The notes beneath the pieces were generated by a model, which saw only the letters and a list, made by a program, of their open reading frames with translations, had not been told where the DNA came from and searched no databases. A program made the position numbers and the translations under genes. This document shows positions 16,997-25,327 of a stretch of 64,000 bases of DNA, piece by piece. The stretch's first letter is position 1. Each line of letters begins with the position of its first letter. This stretch comes from Candidatus Obscuribacterales bacterium (GTDB taxonomy: Bacteria; Cyanobacteriota; Vampirovibrionia; Obscuribacterales; Obscuribacteraceae). The DNA lies in contig JAIETZ010000008.1 in NCBI GenBank assembly GCA_019744775.1, positions 37,384 to 101,383 of the forward strand. Direction: 5' to 3'.

Positions 16997-18095
16997 AGGG
17001 TGAACCTCCGTAAGGTTTCTTTGGTTGATCGGATTTGGCAGGCGGAGGCATGGGAGCCTCTGCTTGCAGGAGAGATCTGGTCAGCGCTTTGACAGCCGCA
17101 TCTAATTGATAGTCGACCGAACTTCCTGCCGGTTGATCGATGACGACGTCGGGGAGAATGCCGACGCCATCGGTATCGAGTCCGCCGGGAAAAAGCTTTT
17201 CGTGCGTGATCTGCAACGATCGCCCGTTGCTGCTCAAGTGCGTAAGCCTATTGCCGGTACCTTTACCGTAGGTGCGTGTGCCTACTAGAATTACAGCGCG
17301 TCTTGATTGCTTGAGTGCACCGGTGAGCAATTCTGCCGCACTGGCTGTTTGGCGATCAACAAGCACTACGACAGGAACACTCGGTGATACCACCAATTGC
17401 GTGCGAGTGGCGTACTCCGTAACCGGATTGCTGCCTGTGGTGACTGTTACCCATTGGGTTTTTGTCAGACTACGTCTGGTTTCTTCGATTTGATCACCTA
17501 CTCTTGCTTTGGCTACATAGATAAGTCCTTCGGGAATTAGTGTTGCCGCCACATTGAGTGCAGGAGTCACCAGTCCGCCTGTGTTGCCGCGGAGATCGAG
17601 AATAATTGCTTGTGCCTTGCTGCAATGTGCAATTGCTATTTGTGTTTCCCGGTCTACTGTTTTAGGCAAGAAGGACGGGATTTTTACAAGCGCAATGTTG
17701 TTTTTCAGCATGGTTGTTCTGACTGTATCGTGAGCTTCCATCCAGATTGTTTGTCTGCTGGTATCTGCTTGAGAAAGAAACATGTCATGCTTTCTTCTTA
17801 GGCTTTGCATCATATTCTTGATGGCGGCTTCAGTTGCTTGTCTGGATTGATAGATAGAAGGACTGACGTTGCTGGGGTTCCAGCGATCGTTCCATTGGCG
17901 CCTGACAGCGGGATCGACGAGATCCAGGTGCGTACTTGTTATGAAGTCGTATACTTCGGTGTACGCGCCGCGACCGTCGTATATAGCCGCAATTATTGGG
18001 ATGCGTTTGTCGCCGGATTGATACGGTGAAGCTTGCGCTTGTATTGAGACCGCAAGCAATGCGGTAAGGGAAAGTACGGAAAGAGTCTTTTTCAT
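16980..18095 (-). CDS. Exported S41 (tail-specific type) peptidase
   Basis: 371 residues from ATG 18095 (GAGG 6 nt upstream), beginning with a clear signal peptide MKKTLSVLSLTALLAVSIQA. The S41 core has ILDLRGNTGGLV, TASAAELLTGAL with the catalytic Ser, and RTYGKGTGN with the catalytic Lys 26 residues later. No PDZ domain is obvious between the N-terminal region and the core, unlike CtpA. It should cut proteins in the periplasm. It opens a tightly packed nine-gene operon (18095 to 12241), so its substrate may be one of the membrane proteins encoded after it; that is inference. Confidence 0.88.
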   Translation of the reverse strand: MKKTLSVLSLTALLAVSIQAQASPYQSGDKRIPIIAAIYDGRGAYTEVYDFITSTHLDLVDPAVRRQWNDRWNPSNVSPSIYQSRQATEAAIKNMMQSLRRKHDMFLSQADTSRQTIWMEAHDTVRTTMLKNNIALVKIPSFLPKTVDRETQIAIAHCSKAQAIILDLRGNTGGLVTPALNVAATLIPEGLIYVAKARVGDQIEETRRSLTKTQWVTVTTGSNPVTEYATRTQLVVSPSVPVVVLVDRQTASAAELLTGALKQSRRAVILVGTRTYGKGTGNRLTHLSSNGRSLQITHEKLFPGGLDTDGVGILPDVVIDQPAGSSVDYQLDAAVKALTRSLLQAEAPMPPPAKSDQPKKPYGGSPYVRLY

Positions 18096-18149
18096 GATGA
18101 ACCTCGCTTTTGTCACGTTGGTTCGTCTTTGTCATGCGCTTTTCCCTTT

Positions 18150-18261
18150 GTCATTTCGACCGAAGCGCTGAAGGCGCGCAGTGGAGAAATCTTGTGGCTA
18201 CTTGATGTTCAAGTCGTTAACTCACGAGATCTCTCCACTCACTTCGTTCGGTCGAGATGAC
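18150..18261. repeat. GTCAT-type long inverted repeat, copy 2
   Basis: Begins GTCATTTCGACCGAAGCG and ends CGGTCGAGATGAC, with internal gtggagaaatct and gagatctctccac arms that pair. A second half-motif (CTCAGAATGACA) follows near 18272-18284. It lies between prfB and the S41 operon, upstream of both the operon start and after prfB in the minus direction. Confidence 0.75.
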
Positions 18262-18325
18262 AATAAAGATAGGCTCAGAATGACAAAGGGGTGGGTTGTG
18301 ACAAAGGGAATGTAGGGAAGCTGAA

Positions 18326-18356
18326 ACAAAAACGACGAGTCACAGACTCGTCGTTA
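18326..18356 (-). terminator. Terminator of prfB
   Basis: Stem AACGACGAGTC/GACTCGTCGTT (18331-18341, 18345-18355) with a 3-nt loop, followed on the minus strand by TTTTTG. It lies about 20 nt after the prfB stop. Confidence 0.85.
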
Positions 18357-18375
18357 AAAAGTCAAAGTAGTGCGT

Positions 18376-19507
18376 CTAGTTGGAGGAGGCGGTGCGGGAT
18401 TCCGCTAGCGCTTTGTGTCTGAGGTACGCTTCGATGAAATCATCTAGCGCGCCGTCAAGCACTCCTTCCACATTGGAAGTCTCAACTTTAGTGCGTACGT
18501 CTTTGACGAGGCGATCATCGAGAACATACGAGCGAATAGCATTGCCGAATGTAGCGGAAACATTTTCACCGCGCAATCGGGCTAATTCATCTTCGCGTTC
18601 TGCTTGTTTGATCGCTAGTAATTTTGAACGTAAAAGCTCCATTGCTAGAGCCTTGTTCTGTAGTTGGCTGCGTTCTTGCTGGCATTTGACAGCAATGCCG
18701 GTTGGTTTGTGAACGATGCGCACAGCCGTTTCAACTTTGTTGACGTTTTGTCCGCCGGCTCCGCCTGAACGCATGGTGTCTATTTCAATATCATCGTCTT
18801 TTATCTCGACGAGGTTATCAATGTCGTTCATTAATGGGCTAACTTCAAGAGCAGCGAAGCTTGTTTGTCTTGAATCGTTGCCTTGCTTGAAAGGAGATTT
18901 GCGCACAAGCCGGTGCACGCCTTTCTCGCACGTAAGATAGCCGAATGCGAAGGGCCCATCGACTCTAAATGTAACACTCTTGAGTCCTGCTTCTTCACCG
19001 GCGGATTGATCTAAAACTTCTGTCTTAAACCCTTTGCGTTGGCACCAGCGCAAATACATTCTGAGCATCATCTCTGCCCAGTCTTGTGCATCGGTGCCAC
19101 CAGCTCCGGCATTGATCGTCACAATTGCCGACGAGTCGTCGTATTCGCCGGACAAAAGTCTTGTTAGTTCGAATTTTTCCAGGTCTTTGTTGAGCGCGTC
19201 GATGCCGGATTCAATTTCCTTGGCTACGCTTTCGTCTTTTTCTTCCAGCCCGATTTGTAATAGCACAGACAAATCACTCTGGAGGCGGTGCCAAGTCTCG
19301 TATTGTTCGACAGATGCCTTAAGCCGGCTCATTTTCTGTGTAACAGTTTGAGCGCGCTTCTGGTCTTCCCAAAATCCTGGTTCTAAAGTCTCGTTTTCGA
19401 GATGTTTGAGTTCTGAACTTAACCTATTCGGGTCAAAGATAGTCCCTGACTTTCGTCAGGCGCTCCTCGAGTGCTTCAATCTCTCGTTTAAGTTCGGACA
19501 GCATCAT
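18376..19507 (-). CDS. prfB: Peptide chain release factor 2, programmed +1 frameshift
   Basis: RF2 recognises UGA/UAA and triggers peptide release. Reading from ATG 19507 gives 24 codons ([20 protein letters not shown] then RDYL) to an in-frame TGA at 19433-19435. The site reads AGGGACTATCTTTGAC, nearly the Escherichia coli RF2 shift site AGGGGGTATCTTTGAC: a Shine-Dalgarno-like AGGG, slippery CTT, then TGA. A +1 shift continues with [24 protein letters not shown] into the main frame. Total about 376 residues. The GGQ peptide-release motif is in [11 protein letters not shown] naive call would begin late, at 19332. Neighbouring terminator at 18326. Confidence 0.95.
19433..19448 (-). promoter_or_regulatory. 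RF2 +1 programmed frameshift site
   Basis: CTT (19436-19438) followed by the in-frame stop TGA (19433-19435) and C. AGGG lies three bases before TATCTT. This autoregulatory site makes RF2 synthesis depend on RF2 shortage. Confidence 0.93.
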
Positions 19508-19562
19508 CTTGCAAATCTCTAATTGACAACGGCAATTATTATACCGTGAATTATGGGGATCG

Positions 19563-19568
19563 CTATAA
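19563..19568 (+). promoter_or_regulatory. -10 box, possible leaderless transcript
   Basis: TATAAT seven bases before the ATG at 19576, with no Shine-Dalgarno sequence between. The -35 region is weak. Confidence 0.35.
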
Positions 19569-19575
19569 TACCGTT

Positions 19576-20730
19576 ATGACTATTTCAATTTGGCAAGATG
19601 AGTTAAACAAACCCAGAGAAAAGTATGATGTCGTCATTGTGGGCAGCGGCATCATGGGAGCAGGATGCGCATATTGGTTGTCCAAGCGTGGTTTGCGAGT
19701 GTGCATCGTTGAATCGCAGCATATGGCCTCAGGTGCGTCAGGGCGCAATGCCGGATTTTTATTGCGCGGCATTCATTCTTACTACAACGAGGCCGTCAAG
19801 CAATATGGGCGAGACACTGCCTCGATGCTGTTTCGCTTTACTGAAGAAAACGTCAGGCTAATAGGTGAATTAGCCAAGCGAATAAGTCAAGATTTTAACT
19901 ATGAACCATCAGGATCATATCTGCTGGCTTGCTCGCTTGAGGAATTGCACGATTTAGAAGAATCCCATCAACTGATGGTCGAAGACGGGTTTGATGTTGA
20001 GTATCTTAAACAAGATCCACTAGACCGTAGCTATTACGGTGCTCTGTACAACGCCTGTGATGGTGGGGTGAATCCTGTTAAGTTGGTCAAGGCATTGATT
20101 GCCGAAAGTGGAGTGCAGCTTTATGACGAAGAGGCGGTAATGTCCATTCGTCAAGACAAGCAACTGCAGGTGATGACTGCCAATCGCATCATTGATTGCG
20201 ACAAAGTGTTGTTAGCAACGAATGCTTATTCACAACTTCTTGAGCCTTGGTTCAAAGATCGGGTGCAACCAATTAAGGGACAAATACTAGTCACGCAGCC
20301 TCTGCGCAAGCGCATTCTTGAAAAAGTCTGTTATGCCAATTATGGTTGGGAGTACTTCCGCCAATTGCCAGATAACAGATTTCTTTTAGGTGGATGCCGT
20401 CAGTGCTTCCAGGATACGGAAGTGGGTTATGCAGATTGCACATCGCCACAAGTGCAGGACTCTTTAGAATCCTACATCAAAGATCGCTTCCCGGAAGCTG
20501 CCGGCGTTCCAATTGATTATCGTTGGTCAGGCATTATGGCGTTTACTGAAGACGGCTTGCCTTTAGTCGGCGAGCTCGAGCGATTGCCAAATGTCTATTT
20601 TGCCGTCGGATGTAACGGACACGGATTTAGCTACGGACTCAACTTGTCGAAACTGCTGGTCGAAGTAGCAGTTGCTGGTAAAGACGCCGGGATCTTCTCA
20701 AGCCGGCGCCTTTTTCAGATTGCTAACTAG
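19576..20730 (+). CDS. FAD-dependent oxidoreductase, DAO family
   Basis: 384 residues from ATG 19576 (MTISIWQDEL); a Met ten codons earlier is possible. The N-terminal dinucleotide-binding VIVGSGIMGAG is followed by ASGASGRNAGF, typical of the D-amino-acid oxidase/glycine oxidase/sarcosine-oxidase superfamily, and the C-terminal YFAVGCNGHGFSYG completes the FAD site. It probably oxidises an amine or amino acid, with substrate unknown. No ribosome binding site is visible; TATAAT at 19563-19568 would place the transcript start at or next to the ATG, so the mRNA may be leaderless. It is divergent from prfB. Confidence 0.88.
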   Translation: MTISIWQDELNKPREKYDVVIVGSGIMGAGCAYWLSKRGLRVCIVESQHMASGASGRNAGFLLRGIHSYYNEAVKQYGRDTASMLFRFTEENVRLIGELAKRISQDFNYEPSGSYLLACSLEELHDLEESHQLMVEDGFDVEYLKQDPLDRSYYGALYNACDGGVNPVKLVKALIAESGVQLYDEEAVMSIRQDKQLQVMTANRIIDCDKVLLATNAYSQLLEPWFKDRVQPIKGQILVTQPLRKRILEKVCYANYGWEYFRQLPDNRFLLGGCRQCFQDTEVGYADCTSPQVQDSLESYIKDRFPEAAGVPIDYRWSGIMAFTEDGLPLVGELERLPNVYFAVGCNGHGFSYGLNLSKLLVEVAVAGKDAGIFSSRRLFQIAN

Positions 20731-21199
20731 CTTCCTTTTCGTGGTTTGCGCGCAGAAACTCTTTGTATAGGTCGATAATGACCGCGGCTAACCGAAAGAT
20801 GCCCCTTCCTATTAGTCTGCCGATGATTTTCGCAAATATTTCGGCAGCTAAATCACGTCGGCCTCGCGCAACATAAACTCTTGTGGATAGAGCAAGGATT
20901 AGTTCGTAGTTATATGTCTTCGGTGTGTCGATTTCTTTGGCGAGCTTAAGTGCTCTATTGAAGTAGTAGAGCGAACGGCCGTTGCGTCCACGCGCGAAAT
21001 AGATCAAGCCGAGTTGCTCGAAGGACTTCATCAGGTATTCTTTGGCTAGTTTCCGATCTGGTTCGGTCTTCAGTGAACGCATCACGCTGTTGATGAGCTT
21101 TTCAGCTGTTTTAAGATCGCGATGTTTCTTGCGTGCTTGAATGGCTCGACTCAATTTTTCGTCTCGAGTCATTGGTGTTCGTCGATGTTTGTTTTGCAT
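20723..21199 (-). CDS. TPR-like helical protein
   Basis: 158 residues behind AAGGATTCCCT. It is basic and fully helical. The segment EQLGLIYFARGRNGRSLYYFNRALKLAKE looks like a tetratricopeptide unit and STRVYVARGRRDLAAEIFAKII like a second. Such repeats bind partner proteins. The 3' end overlaps the convergent oxidoreductase gene by 8 nt. It follows the M16 peptidase after a terminator, so it may have its own promoter or depend on read-through. Confidence 0.75.
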   Translation of the reverse strand: MQNKHRRTPMTRDEKLSRAIQARKKHRDLKTAEKLINSVMRSLKTEPDRKLAKEYLMKSFEQLGLIYFARGRNGRSLYYFNRALKLAKEIDTPKTYNYELILALSTRVYVARGRRDLAAEIFAKIIGRLIGRGIFRLAAVIIDLYKEFLRANHEKEAS

Positions 21200-21238
21200 A
21201 GGGAATCCTTAGGGTGATGATGTGTATTTGTAGACATG

Positions 21239-21271
21239 ACAAAGAAGCGCCCTTGGGAGAGCGCTTCTTTG
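21239..21271 (-). terminator. Terminator of M16 peptidase gene
   Basis: Stem AAAGAAGCGC/GCGCTTCTTT (21241-21250, 21261-21270) with a 10-nt loop; the stem itself provides the T run on the minus strand. It lies 15 nt past the M16 stop. Confidence 0.75.
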
Positions 21272-21285
21272 ATTGTCTGAGTTGC

Positions 21286-23928
21286 TTATCGGTTCAGTAG
21301 TGTGCCTGCCACGACGGTGACGGCATGATCCAGCGTGAAGTACTTCCTAATAGCTGCATTGACTTCTTCAAGAGTCACAGCCATTAGCCTTTCGGCGAAA
21401 GTGTCAATGGCTCCCGCTCCAAGACCAAGCGCCTCGTAAGATGCGACTCTACTTGCCAAATCGGCCGTGTTGTCGAGACTGATGTAGTGGTAGCCCACCA
21501 ATCGGCTTTTCTCGTCATCAAGCTCCTCTTGTGTCATGCCATGCTCGACATAATCTCGCGTGACCTGATGAACAAGTTCAAGAGCCTTCTCGAGATTTTC
21601 CGGATTGACGGTCAACTCAATCGACCAAGGTGCAAAGCCGAATGAAAGATCTTCAAACTTGCTCCTGACGCCGTAGGTAAGTCCTTCTTGTACACGAATG
21701 ACTTTGCCAAGCCGTGAATCGATAGTGTTTCCACCAAGACAAGAGTTGGCTATCCAGGCGGCAGGATAGTCCGCGTCAGTCAACTTCAAGCTTGCCGGTA
21801 GTCCACAGACTATGGACACGCTAGTCTTGTCTTTGACGAATACTTCTTTGCGCGTGGCCTTATCGGGCAGCGGTACAGCTTCGACAGCAATACTTTTAGC
21901 TTCCGGACCCGACCATTGACCGAAGTATTTTTCCATCAAAGTGACAGCTTCATCAGTCGTGATGTCGCCAACAATAGAAATGATAGTGGATTTCGGGCTG
22001 TAGTGAGCCTTGTAAAATTCAACAAGATCATCTCTGGTTAATGACGAAAGCTCTGACAGGTTTTCCTCTACGTCGTGCTGGTAGTAGGGTTGTTTGCTGT
22101 CGTAAAGCAACTGACACAATGCTGTTTCCGCAAGTGAATCCTCATCTGTGCGCGTGTTCTCAATCTCGCCCTTGGTTTGTTCACAAAGCTTCTTCAACTC
22201 GGCTTCGTCGAAGGTGGGTTTTGTAACTACTTTGCTAAAGAGCGAAAGGAACTTCGGCAGATCTTCTTTAACGACCTTGGCGCCGCCGCCATAAATGCCG
22301 CTGAAAAAGGTGCCTGCTGCAAAATCGAATTCAGCTATGCCCAGCTTTTCTAAAGCGGTAGCAAGTTGATTTTTGTCCAATCCTTGCGAGCCATAGATGA
22401 GCATATTCGCAACCATCGAAGGTGCATAGCCATTACCTTCGTCGACAAAATAATTGCCGCCGTTGAGGAATTTTGCTGCAACTGAGACTAATCCGGTGCC
22501 GTGTTTGGGCAGCACAACAAGATTTAGACCATTGGATAATGTCGCGCGTTGAAGCCCTTTTGTAAGTTCAGGGGTCTCATCGTCATCATCCGGTGGGCTT
22601 GGTTGCTCAGGCTCTTCGTCTTCTTCATCTTTGGGAATGAAGTAGCCGACTGTGCGATTGTCTTGCTTGAAGTACTTTTGTGCGACCGACATGATCTGCT
22701 CTTTGGTTACTTTATTGATTTGATCGGAGAAAGTATCAAACCATTCAAAGCCCACAGCACTCATATCCTCAGTTAATGGCCACATCAGTTTGCTTGGATC
22801 GTCAGCCATCTGAATAAGATGCTTGTTGATACTCTTTTTGGTATCAGCGAGCTTGCCTTTTTCTATGGGCTCGCTCTTAAGCTTATCTAGTTGAGAGAGG
22901 ATGACTTGTTCCACGGCTTCAGGATTTTGCCCTGGAGCAACAGTCGCGACGATTTCAAACAGCGAAGGGTCGCGGTTCTGATTGCCTACACAGTCTGCTT
23001 CGATGGCCATGTTGGTGTCGATAAGTGTTTTGTACAAAACACCGGACTTTGTCGCCGATGAGCCGAGAATTTGCGCCAGTACTGCCAATGGATAGGTGTC
23101 TTCATGTCGAGCTTCCGGAATATGGTAGACGATATGAACTATTGAGGAGTCTCCGGCGCGCTTAACAAGGACGCGCTTTTCGCCTTGCTGTTCTGGCTCT
23201 ACCGAAATCATTGGCGGAATCGGCTTGGCAGGTATGGGTGAAAAGAACTTCGATATCCAAGTCAATGCTTCCAGTGGGTTGAATTTCCCGATTACTTGAA
23301 CAGCTGCATTGTTGGGTGCGTAAAACGTATTGTAGAAATGCATGAGCTGAGCTACGGTTACGTTTTCGACTTCTTCCAATGTCCCAATTGTCGAAGTTTT
23401 ATACGGGTGTGACGTGAAGGCTGCGGCCCAAACAGCTTTTGACAATGCTTCCCGAGGATTATTCTCGCCAATTTCGAATTCATTGCGAACCACCGTCATT
23501 TCAGAGTCACGATCTTCTTGAGTGAACTCGAGATACTGCATGCGATCCGCTTCAATCTCAAGAAGTAGTTTGAGATACTTCGAGCGTGCGCGAGTGTAAT
23601 AGTGCGTTCTGTCCAACCAGGTGGTGGCGTTGTTGCTGGCGCCTATCTTCTTGTGCACCGTTTCAATATCATTGCCGTTGCGCGGATTGAATTTTCTCGA
23701 GCCCTTAAACATCAGGTGCTCTAAGAAGTGCGTCGCTCCAAATGGCGGCTCGTTGCGTGAACCAACCCAGTAGGGTACGTTCACGACGACGGTGCTCGAA
23801 CTTTCAATTGGACAAAGAATTACCGGCATGCCGTTGGACACCAATCGGTAAACGTTGCCATGTTTTCCTTCGTATTCTGAGCGATAGCCGAGAAGGCTCA
23901 TTGCGTATGCTGGAATGTTGATTTTCAT
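21286..23928 (-). CDS. M16 zinc metallopeptidase, double-domain
   Basis: 880 residues with no signal peptide. The first half has the inverted zinc motif HFLEH at 67-71 and the third ligand E150 in VVRNEF, so it should be active. A very acidic linker (about 445-470, EEDEEPEQPSPPDDDDE) leads to a second M16 half that lacks HxxEH and is the usual inactive partner. M16 clamshell enzymes degrade peptides or small unfolded proteins; without a signal peptide this one would act in the cytoplasm, or be exported by another path. A second S41 peptidase lies 71 nt upstream on the same strand. Confidence 0.92.
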   Translation of the reverse strand: MKINIPAYAMSLLGYRSEYEGKHGNVYRLVSNGMPVILCPIESSSTVVVNVPYWVGSRNEPPFGATHFLEHLMFKGSRKFNPRNGNDIETVHKKIGASNNATTWLDRTHYYTRARSKYLKLLLEIEADRMQYLEFTQEDRDSEMTVVRNEFEIGENNPREALSKAVWAAAFTSHPYKTSTIGTLEEVENVTVAQLMHFYNTFYAPNNAAVQVIGKFNPLEALTWISKFFSPIPAKPIPPMISVEPEQQGEKRVLVKRAGDSSIVHIVYHIPEARHEDTYPLAVLAQILGSSATKSGVLYKTLIDTNMAIEADCVGNQNRDPSLFEIVATVAPGQNPEAVEQVILSQLDKLKSEPIEKGKLADTKKSINKHLIQMADDPSKLMWPLTEDMSAVGFEWFDTFSDQINKVTKEQIMSVAQKYFKQDNRTVGYFIPKDEEDEEPEQPSPPDDDDETPELTKGLQRATLSNGLNLVVLPKHGTGLVSVAAKFLNGGNYFVDEGNGYAPSMVANMLIYGSQGLDKNQLATALEKLGIAEFDFAAGTFFSGIYGGGAKVVKEDLPKFLSLFSKVVTKPTFDEAELKKLCEQTKGEIENTRTDEDSLAETALCQLLYDSKQPYYQHDVEENLSELSSLTRDDLVEFYKAHYSPKSTIISIVGDITTDEAVTLMEKYFGQWSGPEAKSIAVEAVPLPDKATRKEVFVKDKTSVSIVCGLPASLKLTDADYPAAWIANSCLGGNTIDSRLGKVIRVQEGLTYGVRSKFEDLSFGFAPWSIELTVNPENLEKALELVHQVTRDYVEHGMTQEELDDEKSRLVGYHYISLDNTADLASRVASYEALGLGAGAIDTFAERLMAVTLEEVNAAIRKYFTLDHAVTVVAGTLLNR

Positions 23929-23947
23929 AAAAACTTACCTAAAGATG

Positions 23948-23976
23948 CGGAGCCGGCACAATGTGTACCGGCTCTT
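23948..23976 (-). terminator. Possible weak terminator of S41 gene
   Basis: Arms GAGCCGG and CCGGCTC around 23950-23974, but without a clear T run on the minus strand. It lies between the S41 and M16 genes. Confidence 0.35.
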
Positions 23977-23999
23977 GGGGAATGACATGATTTGTGTTA

Positions 24000-24926
24000 T
24001 TAGGCTTGCGTCAGCAATTCAAGCGCTTGAGTCATGTATTGGAGTTCGTCGCTAGCATCGTAGTCCGGAACAATTCCTCTGTCCGGATCGATAGCACTTG
24101 CTCCAATGCAATGACCGTTAGGAGTGAACCAATAGAATCCGAGCACTTGTAGCTCGAAGCCGTTTGGCACGCTTAAGTTGTTAGTCCCGCGTCCTTTACC
24201 AAAAGTTCTCTTACCGATTAGCTTCGCTCGCCCGTTCTCCTGCAAGACAGAAGCAAGCACCTCAGAGGCGCTCTTAGTGTTTTCGTCAACCAGAACTACG
24301 ATGGGCTTATTACCGAACAAATTTTGTCGGCGGTTTTTCGTAGTCGTCTTTTTATTACTTCCGTCCAATTTGCTGGTGGTTATAACCAGTTTCTTGGCGG
24401 TCAGTGTGTAGTCAACGGATTTGAAGCCGTCTTTGCTGGCCATTGCCTGTCCGCCGAGATTGCCTTCGGCAAGCAGCATCTGGGAAATGTCCAAAGCTTC
24501 CAAATGCAATCCGCCTGGATTATCTCGCAAGTCGATAATTAGACCCCGACAGTCTGAGAGGGCTTTCAGGGCGTACGCAAAGTTGTCTGCGCAAGTGTTA
24601 TGTCGAAACTTGCTAATTCTTACGAGGCCGAGTTTTGCCTCTAGTCGCTCGAACGTTACGTCCGGAGTGTCGTCGTCATCTTCTGGATCAATGTCGGCCC
24701 CGGCGTCATCGGTTTTTACGATGCAGCTGTAAGGATCACCCACTTGTTCGAAGACGTGATGGAATTGGTCAACGACTTCTTTGTCCGAAGAAAAGTCCGG
24801 TTTGATTTGTGAGAGCTGAGAAATAATCTCGGCTGGTTTCAGGTGATAGTGAGAAATTGCTTCTGTGATGACTGCGTACAATTCCGGCGGCGTTAGCTGT
24901 TGCCGAATTGCGTTTTTTCTTTTCAT
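24000..24926 (-). CDS. Cytoplasmic-type S41 peptidase
   Basis: 308 residues from ATG 24926 behind GAGGTAATCC. The S41 core has IIDLRDNPGGLH (about 129-141), S219 in KSASEVLA and K244 in TFGKGRG, the 25-residue Ser-Lys spacing seen in Prc. No signal peptide or membrane anchor and no PDZ domain; an acidic segment (PEDDDDTPDV, 81-90) sits where PDZ usually is. A cytoplasmic processing protease next to an M16 peptidase suggests a two-step peptide-processing pair; that is inference. It is clearly different from the exported S41 protein at 16980. Confidence 0.85.
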   Translation of the reverse strand: MKRKNAIRQQLTPPELYAVITEAISHYHLKPAEIISQLSQIKPDFSSDKEVVDQFHHVFEQVGDPYSCIVKTDDAGADIDPEDDDDTPDVTFERLEAKLGLVRISKFRHNTCADNFAYALKALSDCRGLIIDLRDNPGGLHLEALDISQMLLAEGNLGGQAMASKDGFKSVDYTLTAKKLVITTSKLDGSNKKTTTKNRRQNLFGNKPIVVLVDENTKSASEVLASVLQENGRAKLIGKRTFGKGRGTNNLSVPNGFELQVLGFYWFTPNGHCIGASAIDPDRGIVPDYDASDELQYMTQALELLTQA

Positions 24927-25327
24927 GACGGATTACCTCAGCGGGGTAGCAAGAAAGGGCACATGCAATGCGCCCCTACAAAAAACTGTTGTGTTCATGG
25001 CAATGCACCAAGTGCATCCCAAGGAATTTGGGCCGTGAATTGATACGCACCAAGCAAATGGCTAATCAATGTGTTTCAAGTTCAAATGCAATTGGTTTTT
25101 TAAGTCCTAGTCAGTTCCAATAAAAATTCCAATTTATATATAGCTACAACGTAATTTAAATTTGAGTTGTAAAGCAATTGAAATTTGGCTCAGGTTGGCA
25201 TTTTGGGGTGTTGACAAGCGTGTAAAGCCTGCCACGGGTGCCCTCTGAGGTACTTGTGTTGAATTAGCGAAGTTAGCGCAACGCAGATTTGTGATGGGAT
25301 ATTCCCATGAAATTTGTAGCGCGACAC
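24927..25327. other. 401-bp intergenic region, AT-rich core
   Basis: Holds REP copy 3, an AT-rich block at about 25080-25165 with TTCCAAT repeats and TATATATA, and a small hairpin ATGGGA-TAT-TCCCAT at 25293-25307. The AT-rich block may contain the promoter of the S41 gene. No gene seen. Confidence 0.4.
24957..24979 (-). repeat. REP-like palindrome, copy 3 (degenerate)
   Basis: GGGCACATGCAATGCGCCC plus CTAC, one mismatch in the left arm. Confidence 0.75.
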
